Shown here piece by piece: positions 25,492-35,235 of a stretch of DNA of 64,000 nucleotides. The notes under the pieces are model-generated. The model had not been told where the DNA came from, did no database searches, and saw nothing but the letters and a program-made list of their open reading frames with translations. Location of the stretch: assembly GCA_000378025.1 (NCBI GenBank), contig KB899087.1:3782001-3846000 (forward strand). Reading direction: 5' to 3'. The DNA is from Xanthobacteraceae bacterium 501b (GTDB taxonomy: Bacteria > Pseudomonadota > Alphaproteobacteria > Rhizobiales > Xanthobacteraceae). Each line of letters begins with the position of its first letter. The stretch's first letter is position 1. A program made the position numbers and the translations under genes.

Positions 25492-25501
25492 GGGGCGCCG
25501 C

Positions 25502-28500
25502 TCATTCCGCCGCCCGCCGGGCATGGGCGAGTTCGCGCAGTGCCATGGCGTCGCGCGGGGTCACGTCCGGATAGTCCGCATCCGTCCCCACCAGCGGCGA
25601 GATCTTCCAGGAGCGGGCGCATTTATGGCCCACCGCCCGGTTCGGCACCACCGCCACTCCAGGCACCTCCGCGAGGCGGAAGGCGTCTTTCGGGCCCTCG
25701 TCGGGCATCAGATGCGCGTCGGAGGTGATGCACACTTCCGCCAGATCCACAGCGCTCACCGCCGCGAACAGGTTCGGGTCGGACACATGCACAACAGGCG
25801 CCGCTTCCAGGCTGGAGCCGATGCGCTTGGCCGCGCGCTCCACTTCCAGCGCGCCGAGCACCACGCGCCGCACCTGGCGGATCTTGCGCCACTCGTCGGC
25901 CAGCGTGTCGTCGCGCCACTTCGCCGGCGTGTCGGGGAAGGTTTCCAGATGCACCGAGCCGGTCTCGGACGGGAAGCGCGCCAGCCAGGTCTCTTCCGCC
26001 GTGAAGGGCAGGATCGGCGCCAGCCACACCACCAGCCGCGCGAACACCTCGTCCAGCACGGTGAGGCAGGCCCGCCGCGTCACCGAGGAGATCGGGTCGC
26101 AGTAGAGCGCGTCCTTGCGCACGTCGAAATAGAAGGCCGACAATTCGCTGGTCATGAAGGCGGTCATCGCCGCGTTCACCCGCTTGAAGTCGAAGCCGGC
26201 ATAGGCCTCGCGCACCACGCCGTCGAGTTCGGCCAGCCGGTGAAGCACCATGCGCTCCAGCGCCGGCATGTCGGCATAGGCGACGCGCTCGGCCTCGCGG
26301 TAATGGTGCAGCGAGCCGAGCAGCCAGCGCAGCGTGTTGCGCAGCTTGCGGTAGGTCTCGACCGTGGTCTTCAGGATTTCCGGCCCGATGCGCAGATCGT
26401 CGGAATAGTCGGAGGCGCACACCCACAGCCGCAGAATGTCGGCGCCGGAATTCTTGATCACCTCCTGCGGGGCGACCACGTTGCCGACCGATTTCGACAT
26501 TTTGCGGCCCTGCTCGTCGAGCACGAAGCCATGCGTCAGCACCACGTCATAGGGCGGGCGCCCGCGCGTGCCGCAGCTCTCCAGCAGCGAGGAGTGGAAC
26601 CAGCCGCGATGCTGGTCCGAGCCTTCGAGATACATCACCCGGTCCGGCCCGCCGGCAAAGGCGCGGTCGGCTTTGAGGTCTTCGCGCACTTCCAGCGTGA
26701 AGGCGTGGGTGGAGCCACTGTCGAACCACACGTCGAGAATGTCGTCGACCTTGGTCCATTCATTGGAACTGTAGTCGGTGCCGAGGAAGCGCTGGGCGGC
26801 GCCTTCCTGGTACCAGGCATCGGCCCCCTCGGTGGCGAAGGCCTCGGCGATGCGGGCATTCACCCGCTCGTCGCGCAGGATCTCGACCGTGCCGTCGCCC
26901 TTGTCCTTGACGAAGACAGCGATCGGCACGCCCCAGGCGCGCTGGCGCGAGACCACCCAGTCCGGCCGGTTCTCGATCATGCCGGTGATGCGGTTCTGGC
27001 CCGAGGCCGGCACCCACTGCACCTTGGCGATGCCGTCGAGCGCGCGGGCCCGCAGCGTATCGCCGCCGGTCGACGAACCGTCCGCCGCCGCGATGTCCTT
27101 GTCCATCGCGATGAACCATTGCGGCGTGTTGCGGAAGATGATCGGCGCCTTGGAGCGCCAGCTATGCGGGTACTGGTGCTTCAGCCGCCCGCGCGCCAGC
27201 AGCTTATCGGCGCCCATCAGCGCCTTGATGACCGCGTCGTTGGCGTCGCCGTCCTTGCCCTTGTCGTCCATCACCCGGGCGCCGGCGAACAGCGGCACAT
27301 GGTCATAGTAGCGCCCGTCCGGGCCGACCGTGTGCGGCACCTCGCCCAGATGGGCGGACATGAACAGGTTGAAGTCGTCGGCGCCGTGGCCGGGGGCGAT
27401 GTGGACGAAGCCGGTGCCGGTGTCGTCGGTGACGAAGTCGCCGGGCACCACAGGCACGCGGAAGTCGAAATAGCCCTGCGCGCCCTCCACGCCGTTCAGC
27501 GGATGGGCGCAGACGAGATGCGTCGGGTCCACCTCGCGGTGGCGCTCGTAAGCCGTGACGCGGGCGGCCTTGAACACCTCTTCCGCCAGCTTGTCGGCCA
27601 GGATGAAGTGCTCGCCCACCTTGGCCCAATTGTCGTGCGGGGCTTCCGTCACCTCGTAGACCGCATAGGTCACGTTCGGCGAGAAGGCGATGGCGCGGTT
27701 GCCGGGAATGGTCCAGGGCGTGGTGGTCCAGATCACCACGCTGGCGCCCTCATAGGAGGGGAACAAATGGATGTCCGCCGCCTCGTCCGCCGGTTCCAGC
27801 CCCTTGGGCAGGCCGCCGGCGGTGGCCGCGCTCTTGCGGTAGCCGGTGACGGGGAACTTGACGAAGATCGTGGTCGACTGGTGGTCGTGGTATTCGACCT
27901 CGGCCTCGGCCAGGGCGGTGCGCTCGACCACCGACCACATCACCGGCTTGGAGCCGCGATAGAGCAGGCCGTTGCTGGCGAATTTCACGATCTCGCGGGC
28001 GATCTGCGCTTCCGCGTCATAGCTCATGGTCACATAGGGGTGCGCCCAGTCGCCCTCGACGCCGAGCCGCTTGAACTCGGCGCGCTGCACGTCGATCCAG
28101 CCCTGGGCGAAGGTCCGGCATTCCTGGCGGAACTCGACGACCGGCACCTCGTCCTTGTTCTTGCCCCGGGCGCGGTACTGTTCCTCGATCTTCCACTCGA
28201 TCGGCAGGCCGTGGCAGTCCCAGCCCGGCACATAGTTGGAATCATGGCCGAGCGCGCCTTGGCTGCGCACCACCACGTCCTTCAGGATCTTGTTGAGCGC
28301 GTGGCCGATATGGATGTTGCCATTGGCATAGGGCGGGCCGTCATGCAGCACGAAGCGCGGGCGGCCTTCGCCGGCCTTGCGCTGCTGGCCATAGAGGTCG
28401 ATCCGCTCCCAGCGCGCCAGCAGCTCCGGCTCGCGCTGCGGCAGGCCCGCGCGCATGGGAAACTCGGTCTGCGGCAGGAACAGGGTGGCGGAATAATCGT

Positions 28501-28573
28501 GCGCCGTCCCCTCGCCGGCCGGTTCTCCGGCGGGCTCGTTCCCAGTGCGACCATCGCTGTTGCGGCTCGTCAT
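25502..28573 (-). CDS. ileS: Isoleucyl-tRNA synthetase
   Basis: Class I aminoacyl-tRNA synthetase that charges tRNA-Ile and edits valine, 1023 aa. The HIGH motif is at residues 88-91 and KMSKS at about 691-695, with a large CP1 editing domain between. The anticodon-binding region follows. The C-terminal zinc module is reduced: one Cys (HKCARSW) remains and the later CxxC is missing, a form I recall from rhizobial IleS. AAGGAG lies 7 bases before the ATG at 28573. The lspA gene follows almost immediately. Confidence 0.97.
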   Translation of the reverse strand: MTSRNSDGRTGNEPAGEPAGEGTAHDYSATLFLPQTEFPMRAGLPQREPELLARWERIDLYGQQRKAGEGRPRFVLHDGPPYANGNIHIGHALNKILKDVVVRSQGALGHDSNYVPGWDCHGLPIEWKIEEQYRARGKNKDEVPVVEFRQECRTFAQGWIDVQRAEFKRLGVEGDWAHPYVTMSYDAEAQIAREIVKFASNGLLYRGSKPVMWSVVERTALAEAEVEYHDHQSTTIFVKFPVTGYRKSAATAGGLPKGLEPADEAADIHLFPSYEGASVVIWTTTPWTIPGNRAIAFSPNVTYAVYEVTEAPHDNWAKVGEHFILADKLAEEVFKAARVTAYERHREVDPTHLVCAHPLNGVEGAQGYFDFRVPVVPGDFVTDDTGTGFVHIAPGHGADDFNLFMSAHLGEVPHTVGPDGRYYDHVPLFAGARVMDDKGKDGDANDAVIKALMGADKLLARGRLKHQYPHSWRSKAPIIFRNTPQWFIAMDKDIAAADGSSTGGDTLRARALDGIAKVQWVPASGQNRITGMIENRPDWVVSRQRAWGVPIAVFVKDKGDGTVEILRDERVNARIAEAFATEGADAWYQEGAAQRFLGTDYSSNEWTKVDDILDVWFDSGSTHAFTLEVREDLKADRAFAGGPDRVMYLEGSDQHRGWFHSSLLESCGTRGRPPYDVVLTHGFVLDEQGRKMSKSVGNVVAPQEVIKNSGADILRLWVCASDYSDDLRIGPEILKTTVETYRKLRNTLRWLLGSLHHYREAERVAYADMPALERMVLHRLAELDGVVREAYAGFDFKRVNAAMTAFMTSELSAFYFDVRKDALYCDPISSVTRRACLTVLDEVFARLVVWLAPILPFTAEETWLARFPSETGSVHLETFPDTPAKWRDDTLADEWRKIRQVRRVVLGALEVERAAKRIGSSLEAAPVVHVSDPNLFAAVSAVDLAEVCITSDAHLMPDEGPKDAFRLAEVPGVAVVPNRAVGHKCARSWKISPLVGTDADYPDVTPRDAMALRELAHARRAAE

Positions 28574-28653
28574 GACGCGCTCCTTAGCCTTCGCGCCCGG
28601 TTTAAGCGCAGCGCCGGGCGCGTGCAAGGGAGGGGGCGGTATGAGGCCATGCG

Positions 28654-28761
28654 TGCTTCGAGGCCGGCCTGACGGCCGGCACCTCAGCATGACGACGTCG
28701 CTGGCCGCTTGGAAAGGGCCACGTCATCCTGAGGTGCAAGCGGAGCGAGCCTCGAAGGATG
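28654..28761. repeat. Composite intergenic repeat, copy A1
   Basis: Two arms face each other: 28654-28697 (TGCTTCGAGGCC ... CACCTCAGCATGACGACG) and 28722-28761 (CGTCATCCTGAGGTGC ... GCCTCGAAGGATG), with a 24-base centre. Each arm is itself an imperfect palindrome. The whole element matches, in reverse orientation, the one at 34468-34580. It lies between ribF and ileS, 15 bp from the ribF stop. Confidence 0.85.
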
Positions 28762-28776
28762 GAAGCCACGAGCCCC

Positions 28777-29727
28777 CTACGCCAGCGCCGCCCGTGCCCG
28801 CGCGCTGTCGATGTCCATCTGCGCGATCAGCGCCTCGATGCCGTCGAATTTCAGTTCCGGCCGCAGCCAGGCATGGAAGGCGACGGGCAGCACCCGGCCA
28901 TAGAGGTCGCCTTCATAATCGAACACGAAGGTCTCCAGCCGCGGCGCGCCATCATCAAAGGTCGGGCGGCGGCCGAAGCTGGCCACGCCCTTGTGCCGCA
29001 CGCCGTCGATCTCCACCGTCACCGCATAGATGCCGTGCGCCAGCGCCACCGCCGGGTCGAGCCGCATATTGGCGGTGGGGTAGCCAAGTTCCCGCCCGCG
29101 CTTGTCGCCATGGATCACTTCCGCCGCGATCTCGAACGGCGCGCCCAGCATATGGGCGGCCTGTTCGACGCGGCCCTGCGCCAGCGCGGCGCGGATGACG
29201 CTGGACGAAATCTGCGCGCCCTCATCCAGCAGCGGCGGCACGATTTCCACGCCGAAGCCATGGCGCTTGCCAGCCTCGCGCAAAAACAGCGGCGAGCCGC
29301 CGCGCCCCTTGCCGAAATGGAAATCGTAGCCCGCTACCACCATGGAGACGCCGAGCCGCCCGACCAGGATGTCGGCGACGAAATCCTCCGCCTCGCGCCC
29401 GGCCATGGCGGCGTCGAAGGCCAGCACCACCGCGCCGTCGAGCCCGGTCTCGGACAGCCGCTTCAGCTTCATCGGCTCCGGGGTGAGGCGGAAGATCGGC
29501 TCGGTGGGGCGGAAAAAGGCGCGCGGGTGCGGCTCGAACGTCACCGCCAGCGCCGGCCGGCCCAGCGAGCGGGCCTGGTCGATCGCGGTGCCGATCACCG
29601 CCCGGTGGCCGCGATGCACGCCGTCGAAATTGCCGATGGCGACCACCGGGGCGGCAAGGCCCGCCGGCAGCGCGTCATCCTTGCGCAGGACGGGGAAGGG
29701 ATGCGGGGCGGCGGCGGCGTGGGTCAT
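28777..29727 (-). CDS. ribF: Bifunctional riboflavin kinase / FAD synthetase RibF
   Basis: Converts riboflavin to FMN and then FAD, 316 aa. The N-terminal nucleotidyltransferase domain has AIGNFDGVHRGH at about residues 29-40. The C-terminal riboflavin-kinase domain has GRELGYPTANM and the FVFDYEGDLYGR segment. The ATG at 29727 is chosen; a TTG at 29742 is possible. It is followed by repeat A1 and ileS on the same strand, the common bacterial ribF-ileS order. Confidence 0.95.
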   Translation of the reverse strand: MTHAAAAPHPFPVLRKDDALPAGLAAPVVAIGNFDGVHRGHRAVIGTAIDQARSLGRPALAVTFEPHPRAFFRPTEPIFRLTPEPMKLKRLSETGLDGAVVLAFDAAMAGREAEDFVADILVGRLGVSMVVAGYDFHFGKGRGGSPLFLREAGKRHGFGVEIVPPLLDEGAQISSSVIRAALAQGRVEQAAHMLGAPFEIAAEVIHGDKRGRELGYPTANMRLDPAVALAHGIYAVTVEIDGVRHKGVASFGRRPTFDDGAPRLETFVFDYEGDLYGRVLPVAFHAWLRPELKFDGIEALIAQMDIDSARARAALA

Positions 29728-29841
29728 GTCAGCGCTACGCAACGGGAAGGCCGCCCGGGGGCCGGCGAGGAACAGGCCTGTTAAGTGGCCCCGTCCCGCC
29801 CCGGCGTCAATCCGGGGGAGTCGCGACGGGGCGGCGGCGCA

Positions 29842-30720
29842 CTACCAGGCGAGGCGCGTGGTCACGGCGGCCGGGCGGCCCGGCCCGTCGGCCAGCAGCC
29901 GGGCGAGCGCGCGCGGCTCCACCTCGCCCCCCTGTCCGAGGCCCAGCTCGCCGGCATGGATGCCGGCCGCCACGAACAGGCAGTCAATGCCATGGCCGAG
30001 CGCGCCGGCCAGATCGGTGCGCAGCGCGTCGCCGATGGCAATCGCGCGCGCCTTCGCCACCGGGGCGCCGCGCAGCTTTTCAGCGGTGGCGAAGGCGGTC
30101 TCGTAGATCGGCCGGTGCGGCTTGCCGCAGAACACCACCTCGCCGCCGAGTTCCGCATAGGCCTCGGCGATGGCGCCAGCGCACCAGATCAGGTCGCCGC
30201 CGCGCTCCACCACGATATCAGGGTTGGCGCAGATGAAGGGCAGCCCCCGCCCGTGCGCCGCCGCCAGCGTCTCGGCATAGTCGTCCGGCGTTTCCACCGT
30301 GTCGTCGAACAGGCCGGTGCAGACGATCAGCTCCGCCTCCTCGAACGAAGCGAGGGAGAGGTCGAGGCCCTTATAGATGCCAAGGTCACGCTGCGGGCCG
30401 AGATGCCACATCTTCACCCCCGGCCGCCCGGCCAGCAGCGCGCTCGTCACCATCCCCGAGGTGACGATGGCGTCATAGGCGCTGCGCGGAATGCCGAAGC
30501 CGTCGAGAATGCGGGCGACGCCTTCCGGCTCGCGCGGGGCGTTGGAGACCAGGATCACCGTGGTGCCGGCCTCGCGGGCGCGCACCAGCGCCTGCGCGGC
30601 CGCCTGCGAGCCGAGGACGCCATTATGCAGCACGCCCCACACATCGCACAGGACGAGGTCGTAGCGGGGCGCCAGCGTGGCGAAGGACGAGACGAGGGGC
30701 GGGGTGTTTTCGTGTTCCAT
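29842..30720 (-). CDS. HAD-IIA-family hydrolase (TIGR01459 type)
   Basis: Haloacid-dehalogenase-fold phosphatase of 292 aa. Motif I is LCDVWGVLHNG (nucleophile Asp with the subclass IIA DxWGVL pattern), motif II is VSNAPR, and the C-terminal motif IV GDALRTDLAGA follows a GKPH lysine. This is the NagD/PGP-like class with a C2B cap; the family's substrate is undefined. The ATG at 30720 is used; an ATG at 30732 is in frame. It lies upstream of ribF on the same strand, 114 bp apart. Confidence 0.88.
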   Translation of the reverse strand: MEHENTPPLVSSFATLAPRYDLVLCDVWGVLHNGVLGSQAAAQALVRAREAGTTVILVSNAPREPEGVARILDGFGIPRSAYDAIVTSGMVTSALLAGRPGVKMWHLGPQRDLGIYKGLDLSLASFEEAELIVCTGLFDDTVETPDDYAETLAAAHGRGLPFICANPDIVVERGGDLIWCAGAIAEAYAELGGEVVFCGKPHRPIYETAFATAEKLRGAPVAKARAIAIGDALRTDLAGALGHGIDCLFVAAGIHAGELGLGQGGEVEPRALARLLADGPGRPAAVTTRLAW

Positions 30721-30803
30721 GACGGCGCGCATGCCATGTGCGCGCGCGCCGCACAAGGCCCGCCCCGGCAAGGCAGGGCTGCGGGAACTTTTCGGCACCG
30801 GCC

Positions 30804-31619
30804 TTACGGGCGGAAGGAAGGGCCGTTGGTGATGACCATGCCGTGGCCGGCGACCTCGTTGGCGCGGGGATAGACGCCGCCGAGCACCTCGTCGAAATGC
30901 CGCTTCACCGCCGCATGGCAGCCGCAGCACAGGCCGCGCAGCCGGTCGGGATCGGTGATGCGGATGCGCCCGCGCAGCGGGTCGACCGCGCCGGCCTCCT
31001 TCATCTGCCCGAGCACCCGGCTGATATAGGGCCGGCCGACCGCCAGCATCGAGGCCAGCTGCTCCTGGGTGAGGGTCAGCGTCTCGTCGCCGGTGCGGTC
31101 ATAGGCGGCGAGCAGCCATTTGGCGGTGCGCTGGTCGATGGAATGGGTGGCGTTGCAGGCGACCGACTGGAACACCTGCGCCAGCAGGCAGTCGGAATAG
31201 CGGGCGAACAGGTTGCGCAGCGGCGGCGAGGTTTCCTTGGCCCGTTCCAGCTCGACTCCGTCGAGCCGCAGCAGCGGGCCTTCCATTTGCACAACAGCGC
31301 GGGAGAAGGCCGGCAGCCGGCCCTGGCTGACAATGCCGCCCACCGCGCCCTCGCGGCCGATGCTGGTGATCTCCACCTGCCGCCCATCCTCCAGCAGCAC
31401 CATGAAGGACAGCAGCGCCTGGCCGCAGGGGAAATAGACATGGCGCACATCGTCGCCCGGCTCGTACAGCACGGCGCCGGCCGGCCGGTCGATCCGCCGG
31501 AGATGGCCGCGCAGCAGAGCGAAATCGGCCGGGCGCAGGGCGCCCAGCAGATTATTGCCGCCCGACGAGGTGACGGCGACGCCATGGCCGCCGGCTTCTT
31601 CGCTGGTGTCGACGCGCAT
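30804..31619 (-). CDS. Crp/Fnr-family transcriptional regulator
   Basis: A 271-aa regulator with an N-terminal cyclic-nucleotide-binding-like domain (residues about 25-145) and a C-terminal Crp-type winged helix (TQEQLASMLAVGRPYISRVLGQMKEAG split over the recognition helix). It lacks the four-cysteine N-terminal cluster of Fnr, so an iron-sulfur oxygen sensor is unlikely. An odd CCGCH motif lies near the C-terminus (after RLRGL). GGGGAG precedes the ATG at 31619. It is divergent from the HisKA_2 kinase gene. Confidence 0.88.
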   Translation of the reverse strand: MRVDTSEEAGGHGVAVTSSGGNNLLGALRPADFALLRGHLRRIDRPAGAVLYEPGDDVRHVYFPCGQALLSFMVLLEDGRQVEITSIGREGAVGGIVSQGRLPAFSRAVVQMEGPLLRLDGVELERAKETSPPLRNLFARYSDCLLAQVFQSVACNATHSIDQRTAKWLLAAYDRTGDETLTLTQEQLASMLAVGRPYISRVLGQMKEAGAVDPLRGRIRITDPDRLRGLCCGCHAAVKRHFDEVLGGVYPRANEVAGHGMVITNGPSFRP

Positions 31620-31873
31620 GAACTTCTCCCCTTTGCCGCGTCAACGCACGGACCGGGGAAATGTTCACAAGCGGACAGAACTCAGGTGACGAGTTGGGTA
31701 CAAACAGGCACACTCGCGCACCAGCGGAAATCGCAGCGCTTTGGGGGAGTCCGGTTCGATGTATGCGACTTCCTTGGCGGGCGATCCGGCGCGGGGCGCT
31801 TCGCCCGCGGCGAGCGCCGCCGGGGCCGGAACCCGGCCTTTTGCGCAGGCGCCGTCGGCGCGGCCTTTCGCCC

Positions 31874-32977
31874 ATGAATGACGGCGCAGCCCGTCAGCGG
31901 GACGCTGCAGGCAGCGTCGTCGAGGGCGAATCAGCCACGCAAGGGGGCGGGGAGGGTTCGTTCTTCTGGTCGCTGGTGCGCGCCGCCCAGCCGCTGCGCC
32001 GCCATCCCTGGCTGGCCGATGCGGTGGGCGTGGCGATGTTCGCCGTGGCGCTGGTGCTGCGCTTCGCGGTGGATGGCGAGCTGCCGCCCGGCTTTCCCTT
32101 CCTCACCTTCTTCCCGGCGGTGATCCTCACCACCTTCTTCTGCGGGCTGCGGCCGGGTGTCACCTGCGCGGTGCTGTCGACCTTCGCCGCCTGGTTCTTC
32201 TTCATCGGCCCGGCCAACGACATGCGGGTCGACGGGCAGACGCTGCTGGCGCTCGGCTTCTTCGTCGTCATCGCCGCCATCGACATCACGCTGATCCACT
32301 TCACCTTCAGTGCCGCCGACCGGCTGCGCACCGAGAAGGAGACGACTGCCCGGCTCTATGAGAACCAGCGCACCATGTTCCAGGAGCTGCAGCACCGCGT
32401 CGCCAACAACATGCAGTTCGTCGCCGCCCTGCTCACCCTGCAGAAGCGCAAGGTGGGGCAGGATGCGCGGCAGGCGATCACCGCGCTTGATGAGGCGCGC
32501 TCGCGGCTCGACACCATCGCCCGTATCCACCGCCAGCTCTACGCGCCCGAGCGGCTCGACCTGCCGACCGACCAGTATCTGCGCCAGCTGTGCTGCGATC
32601 TCGTCACCGCCTCGGGCACGGCCGGCATCCGCTCCACGGTGGAGTCGCCGAACCTGCCGCTCAGCGTCACCCAGCTCACCACCCTGTCCATGCTGGTGGC
32701 GGAGATCGTCACCAATTCGCTCAAGCACGCCTTCGTCGAGGCCGATTCCGGCGTCATCACCATCACCGTGCTGCCCGCCGGCCCGGGCCGCTACGAGATG
32801 ACCATCGCCGATGACGGGCGCGGCCTGCCACCCGATGCCGACCTCTCGCGCAGCGACGGGCTCGGCTGGCGCATCATCCAGAGCCTCGCCGCCCAGCTCG
32901 GCGGCAAGGTGGAACTGGCCAGCCGGGTGGAACCCAGCCGCGGCACGGCGGTGCGGGTGCAGTTCGCGCTGGCGTGA
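31874..32977 (+). CDS. Sensor histidine kinase, DUF4118 plus HisKA_2
   Basis: A 367-aa membrane kinase. Residues about 45-150 form a DUF4118 (KdpD-like) four-helix membrane domain. The phosphorylation helix FQELQHRVANNMQFVAAL places the His in the HisKA_2 motif, and HATPase (NSLKHAF, DDGRGLP) completes it. In Alphaproteobacteria such kinases often feed the general stress PhyR or other single-domain regulators; none is next to it. The ATG at 31874 is chosen because upstream in-frame sequence (open to 31661) is Arg/Pro-rich noise. It has no obvious ribosome site. Confidence 0.87.
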   Translation: MNDGAARQRDAAGSVVEGESATQGGGEGSFFWSLVRAAQPLRRHPWLADAVGVAMFAVALVLRFAVDGELPPGFPFLTFFPAVILTTFFCGLRPGVTCAVLSTFAAWFFFIGPANDMRVDGQTLLALGFFVVIAAIDITLIHFTFSAADRLRTEKETTARLYENQRTMFQELQHRVANNMQFVAALLTLQKRKVGQDARQAITALDEARSRLDTIARIHRQLYAPERLDLPTDQYLRQLCCDLVTASGTAGIRSTVESPNLPLSVTQLTTLSMLVAEIVTNSLKHAFVEADSGVITITVLPAGPGRYEMTIADDGRGLPPDADLSRSDGLGWRIIQSLAAQLGGKVELASRVEPSRGTAVRVQFALA

Positions 32978-33081
32978 GCCACCGGACCGGGACGGGAGGC
33001 GTTCACCTCAGCCGCGCTTTGGCGTAAGAGCGAGCCGGCGCGGCGTTGCGGCGGCAACCTCTCATCACCGGCGGGGACAGC

Positions 33082-34416
33082 ATGACTGAGACTTTCGATC
33101 TTCTCCTCAAGGGCGGCACGGTGGTGAACCAGGACGGCACCGGCGCCCGCGATGTCGGCATTCGCGCCGGGCGCATCGCCGGCATCGGGTCGTTTGACGC
33201 CGCCCAGGCCGGCGAGACGATCGACTGCACCGGCCTGCACCTGCTGCCCGGCGTCATCGACACCCAGGTGCATTTCCGCGAGCCCGGCCTCGACCACAAG
33301 GAAGACCTCGAATCCGGCTCCCGCGCCGCTGTCATGGGCGGCGTCACCGGCGTGTTCGAAATGCCGAACACCAACCCGCTCACCACCTCGGCGGAAGCGC
33401 TGGAGGATAAGCTCGCCCGCGCCCATCACCGCATGCATTGCGACTTCGCCTTTTTCGTCGGCGGCACGCATGACAATGTGAAGGACCTGCCGGAGCTGGA
33501 AATGCTGCCCGGCGTGCCCGGCATCAAGGTGTTCATCGGCTCCTCCACCGGCTCGCTGCTGGTGGCCGACGATCCGGGCGTGCGCGCCATCCTCAAGGTC
33601 ATCCGCCGCCGCGCCGCCTTCCATTGCGAGGACGAGCCGCGCCTTGAAGAGCGCAAGGGCCTGCGCGTTCCGGGCGACGCCTCCTCGCACCCGGTGTGGC
33701 GCGACGAGGTCGCGGCGCTGACCGCCACCACCCGGCTGGTCAACCTCGCCCGCTCTGAGGGCAAGCGCGTGCATGTGCTGCATGTCACCTCCCAGGAAGA
33801 GATCGAGTATCTGCGCGGCCAGAAGGATGTCGCGACCGTCGAGGTGACGCCGCATCACCTCACCATGGACGCTTCCTGGTACGCCTCGCACGGCACGCTG
33901 GTGCAGATGAACCCGCCGGTGCGCGAGGCGCGGCACAAGGCGGCGCTGTGGCGCGGGCTGGCGGAGGGCGTGGTCGACGTGCTCGGCTCCGACCATGCCC
34001 CGCACACGCTTGAGGAAAAGGCCAAGCCCTACCCGGCCAGCCCCTCGGGGATGACCGGGGTGCAGACCTTCGTCCCGACCATGCTCGACCATGTGAATGC
34101 CGGCCGGCTGACGCTGGAGCGCTTCGTCGACCTCTCCAGCGCCGGCCCGGCCCGCATCTTCAACATCGCCACCAAGGGCCGCATCGCGGTGGGCTATGAC
34201 GCCGACTTCACTATCGTGGACATGAAGCGGCGCCAGACCATCCGCAATGAATGGATCGCCTCCAAGGCCGGCTGGACGCCCTATGACGGGGTGGAGGTGA
34301 CCGGCTGGCCGGTCGGCACACTCATTCGCGGCAACAAGGTGATGTGGGAAGGCGAACTCGTCGCTCCCGCGCAGGGCGAGGCCATCCGCTTCCTGGAGAC
34401 GCTGGCCAAGGGGTGA
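33082..34416 (+). CDS. Dihydroorotase-like amidohydrolase
   Basis: Cyclic amidohydrolase of 444 aa, closest to PyrC-type dihydroorotase and allantoinase. It carries the metal Lys in GIKVFIGSSTG, histidines in FHCED, HVLHVTS and VTPHHL, and the catalytic Asp in GSDHAPHT. The first metal motif reads DTQVHFRE, with Gln replacing the first His of the DxHxH consensus. It may still be active, as relatives with this motif are annotated dihydroorotase, or be a pseudo-dihydroorotase partner of PyrB. GGGGA precedes the ATG at 33082. No other pyrimidine gene is adjacent. Confidence 0.85.
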   Translation: MTETFDLLLKGGTVVNQDGTGARDVGIRAGRIAGIGSFDAAQAGETIDCTGLHLLPGVIDTQVHFREPGLDHKEDLESGSRAAVMGGVTGVFEMPNTNPLTTSAEALEDKLARAHHRMHCDFAFFVGGTHDNVKDLPELEMLPGVPGIKVFIGSSTGSLLVADDPGVRAILKVIRRRAAFHCEDEPRLEERKGLRVPGDASSHPVWRDEVAALTATTRLVNLARSEGKRVHVLHVTSQEEIEYLRGQKDVATVEVTPHHLTMDASWYASHGTLVQMNPPVREARHKAALWRGLAEGVVDVLGSDHAPHTLEEKAKPYPASPSGMTGVQTFVPTMLDHVNAGRLTLERFVDLSSAGPARIFNIATKGRIAVGYDADFTIVDMKRRQTIRNEWIASKAGWTPYDGVEVTGWPVGTLIRGNKVMWEGELVAPAQGEAIRFLETLAKG

Positions 34417-34467
34417 GGCGCATCCATCGTCCCGGACGGCCGACGTTTCCGGCTCCGCGCGGCTGAT

Positions 34468-34580
34468 CATCCTTCGAGGCTCGCTGCGCTCGCACCTCAG
34501 GATGACGGCGTGATCAGCGGAGAGGAAAAACCTCGTCATGCTGAGGCGCCGGCGCACCGCGCCGGCCTCGAAGCACGCAG
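34468..34580. repeat. Composite intergenic repeat, copy A2
   Basis: The left arm 34468-34507 (CATCCTTCGAGGC ... CACCTCAGGATGACG) and right arm 34534-34580 (CGTCATGCTGAGGC ... GGCCTCGAAGCACGCAG) surround a 26-base centre. It corresponds arm by arm to the reverse complement of copy A1 at 28654-28761. It sits between the dihydroorotase-like and RidA-like genes. Confidence 0.85.
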
Positions 34581-34613
34581 TGTTTTATCATCCCCACCCA
34601 CACAGGCCGCCCC

Positions 34614-35024
34614 ATGCCCCGCCGCACCCTGCAGCCGCCGCAACTGTTCGACAGCCGCCCTTGGGGCTTCTCGCAGGTGAGCGTCTCGCCGCCGGGAACC
34701 CTCGTCCATGTCGCCGGGCAGGTGGCGTGGGATGCCGACGGAAAGGTCAGCGCGGTGGGGCGCGAGGCGCAGCTGCGGCAGGTGCTGCGGCAGGTCATCC
34801 TCGCGGTGGAGGCCGCCGGCGGCACGGCGGACGACCTCCAGATGCTGCGGCTCTATATGCCCGGCTTCCGTTCCGGCCCGGAGGCCGACCTTGTCGGGCG
34901 GGTGCTGGCGGAGGTGTTCGGCACGGAAAACCCGCCGAGCTCCACCTGGATCGGCGTCGACGCCCTCGCCCAGCCGGAATATCTCGTCGAGGTCGACGCG
35001 GTGGCGGTCATCCCCCTGCGGTGA
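34614..35024 (+). CDS. RidA/YjgF-family protein
   Basis: A 136-aa Rid-family protein (VAGQVAWDADGKV in the N-terminal half, VEVDAVAVIPLR at the end). Archetypal RidA enzymes deaminate reactive enamines using an Arg in a PARS-type loop; here the loop reads NPPSSTWIGV and the Arg is missing. This argues for an Rid subfamily without that deaminase activity. The start at 34614 has no strong ribosome site but gives the usual length. Confidence 0.85.
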   Translation: MPRRTLQPPQLFDSRPWGFSQVSVSPPGTLVHVAGQVAWDADGKVSAVGREAQLRQVLRQVILAVEAAGGTADDLQMLRLYMPGFRSGPEADLVGRVLAEVFGTENPPSSTWIGVDALAQPEYLVEVDAVAVIPLR

Positions 35025-35070
35025 GGGGAGCGGTGACGTTCATCCTTCACGGTGCGCTGGCCGACCAATC

Positions 35071-35144
35071 CCTCATGGCCGGGCTTGACCCGGCCACCCA
35101 GGCTTCCGCCTCTCTGGGTCCCCGGGTCACGCCCTGAAATGAGG
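35071..35144. repeat. Palindromic intergenic repeat, family C copy 1
   Basis: It contains the core CCGGGCTTGACCCGG, shared with 47876-47961, then ACCCAGG and a facing CTGGGTCCCCGGGTCA. It is bounded by the 6-bp inverted ends CCTCAT (35071-35076) and ATGAGG (35139-35144). It lies between the RidA-like gene and the methyltransferase gene. Confidence 0.75.
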
Positions 35145-35235
35145 GGAATATACCAGTACTGGCAAACTCGATCTGGGGCGATGAAGCCGGACAGGCCATC
35201 GGTCTATTAGGGGGCGGAAGCCGATATCGGAGCCG

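Noticed and set aside
25463-28672. 1069-codon open frame on the plus strand opposite ileS
   Set aside because: Shadow of ileS: its translation is Arg/His/Gly-rich with no domain, and the minus-strand frame has all IleS motifs.
31661-31873. In-frame N-terminal extension of the HisKA_2 kinase
   Set aside because: The added residues are Arg/Pro-rich and unlike a membrane kinase leader; the ATG at 31874 is better, though its ribosome site is weak.
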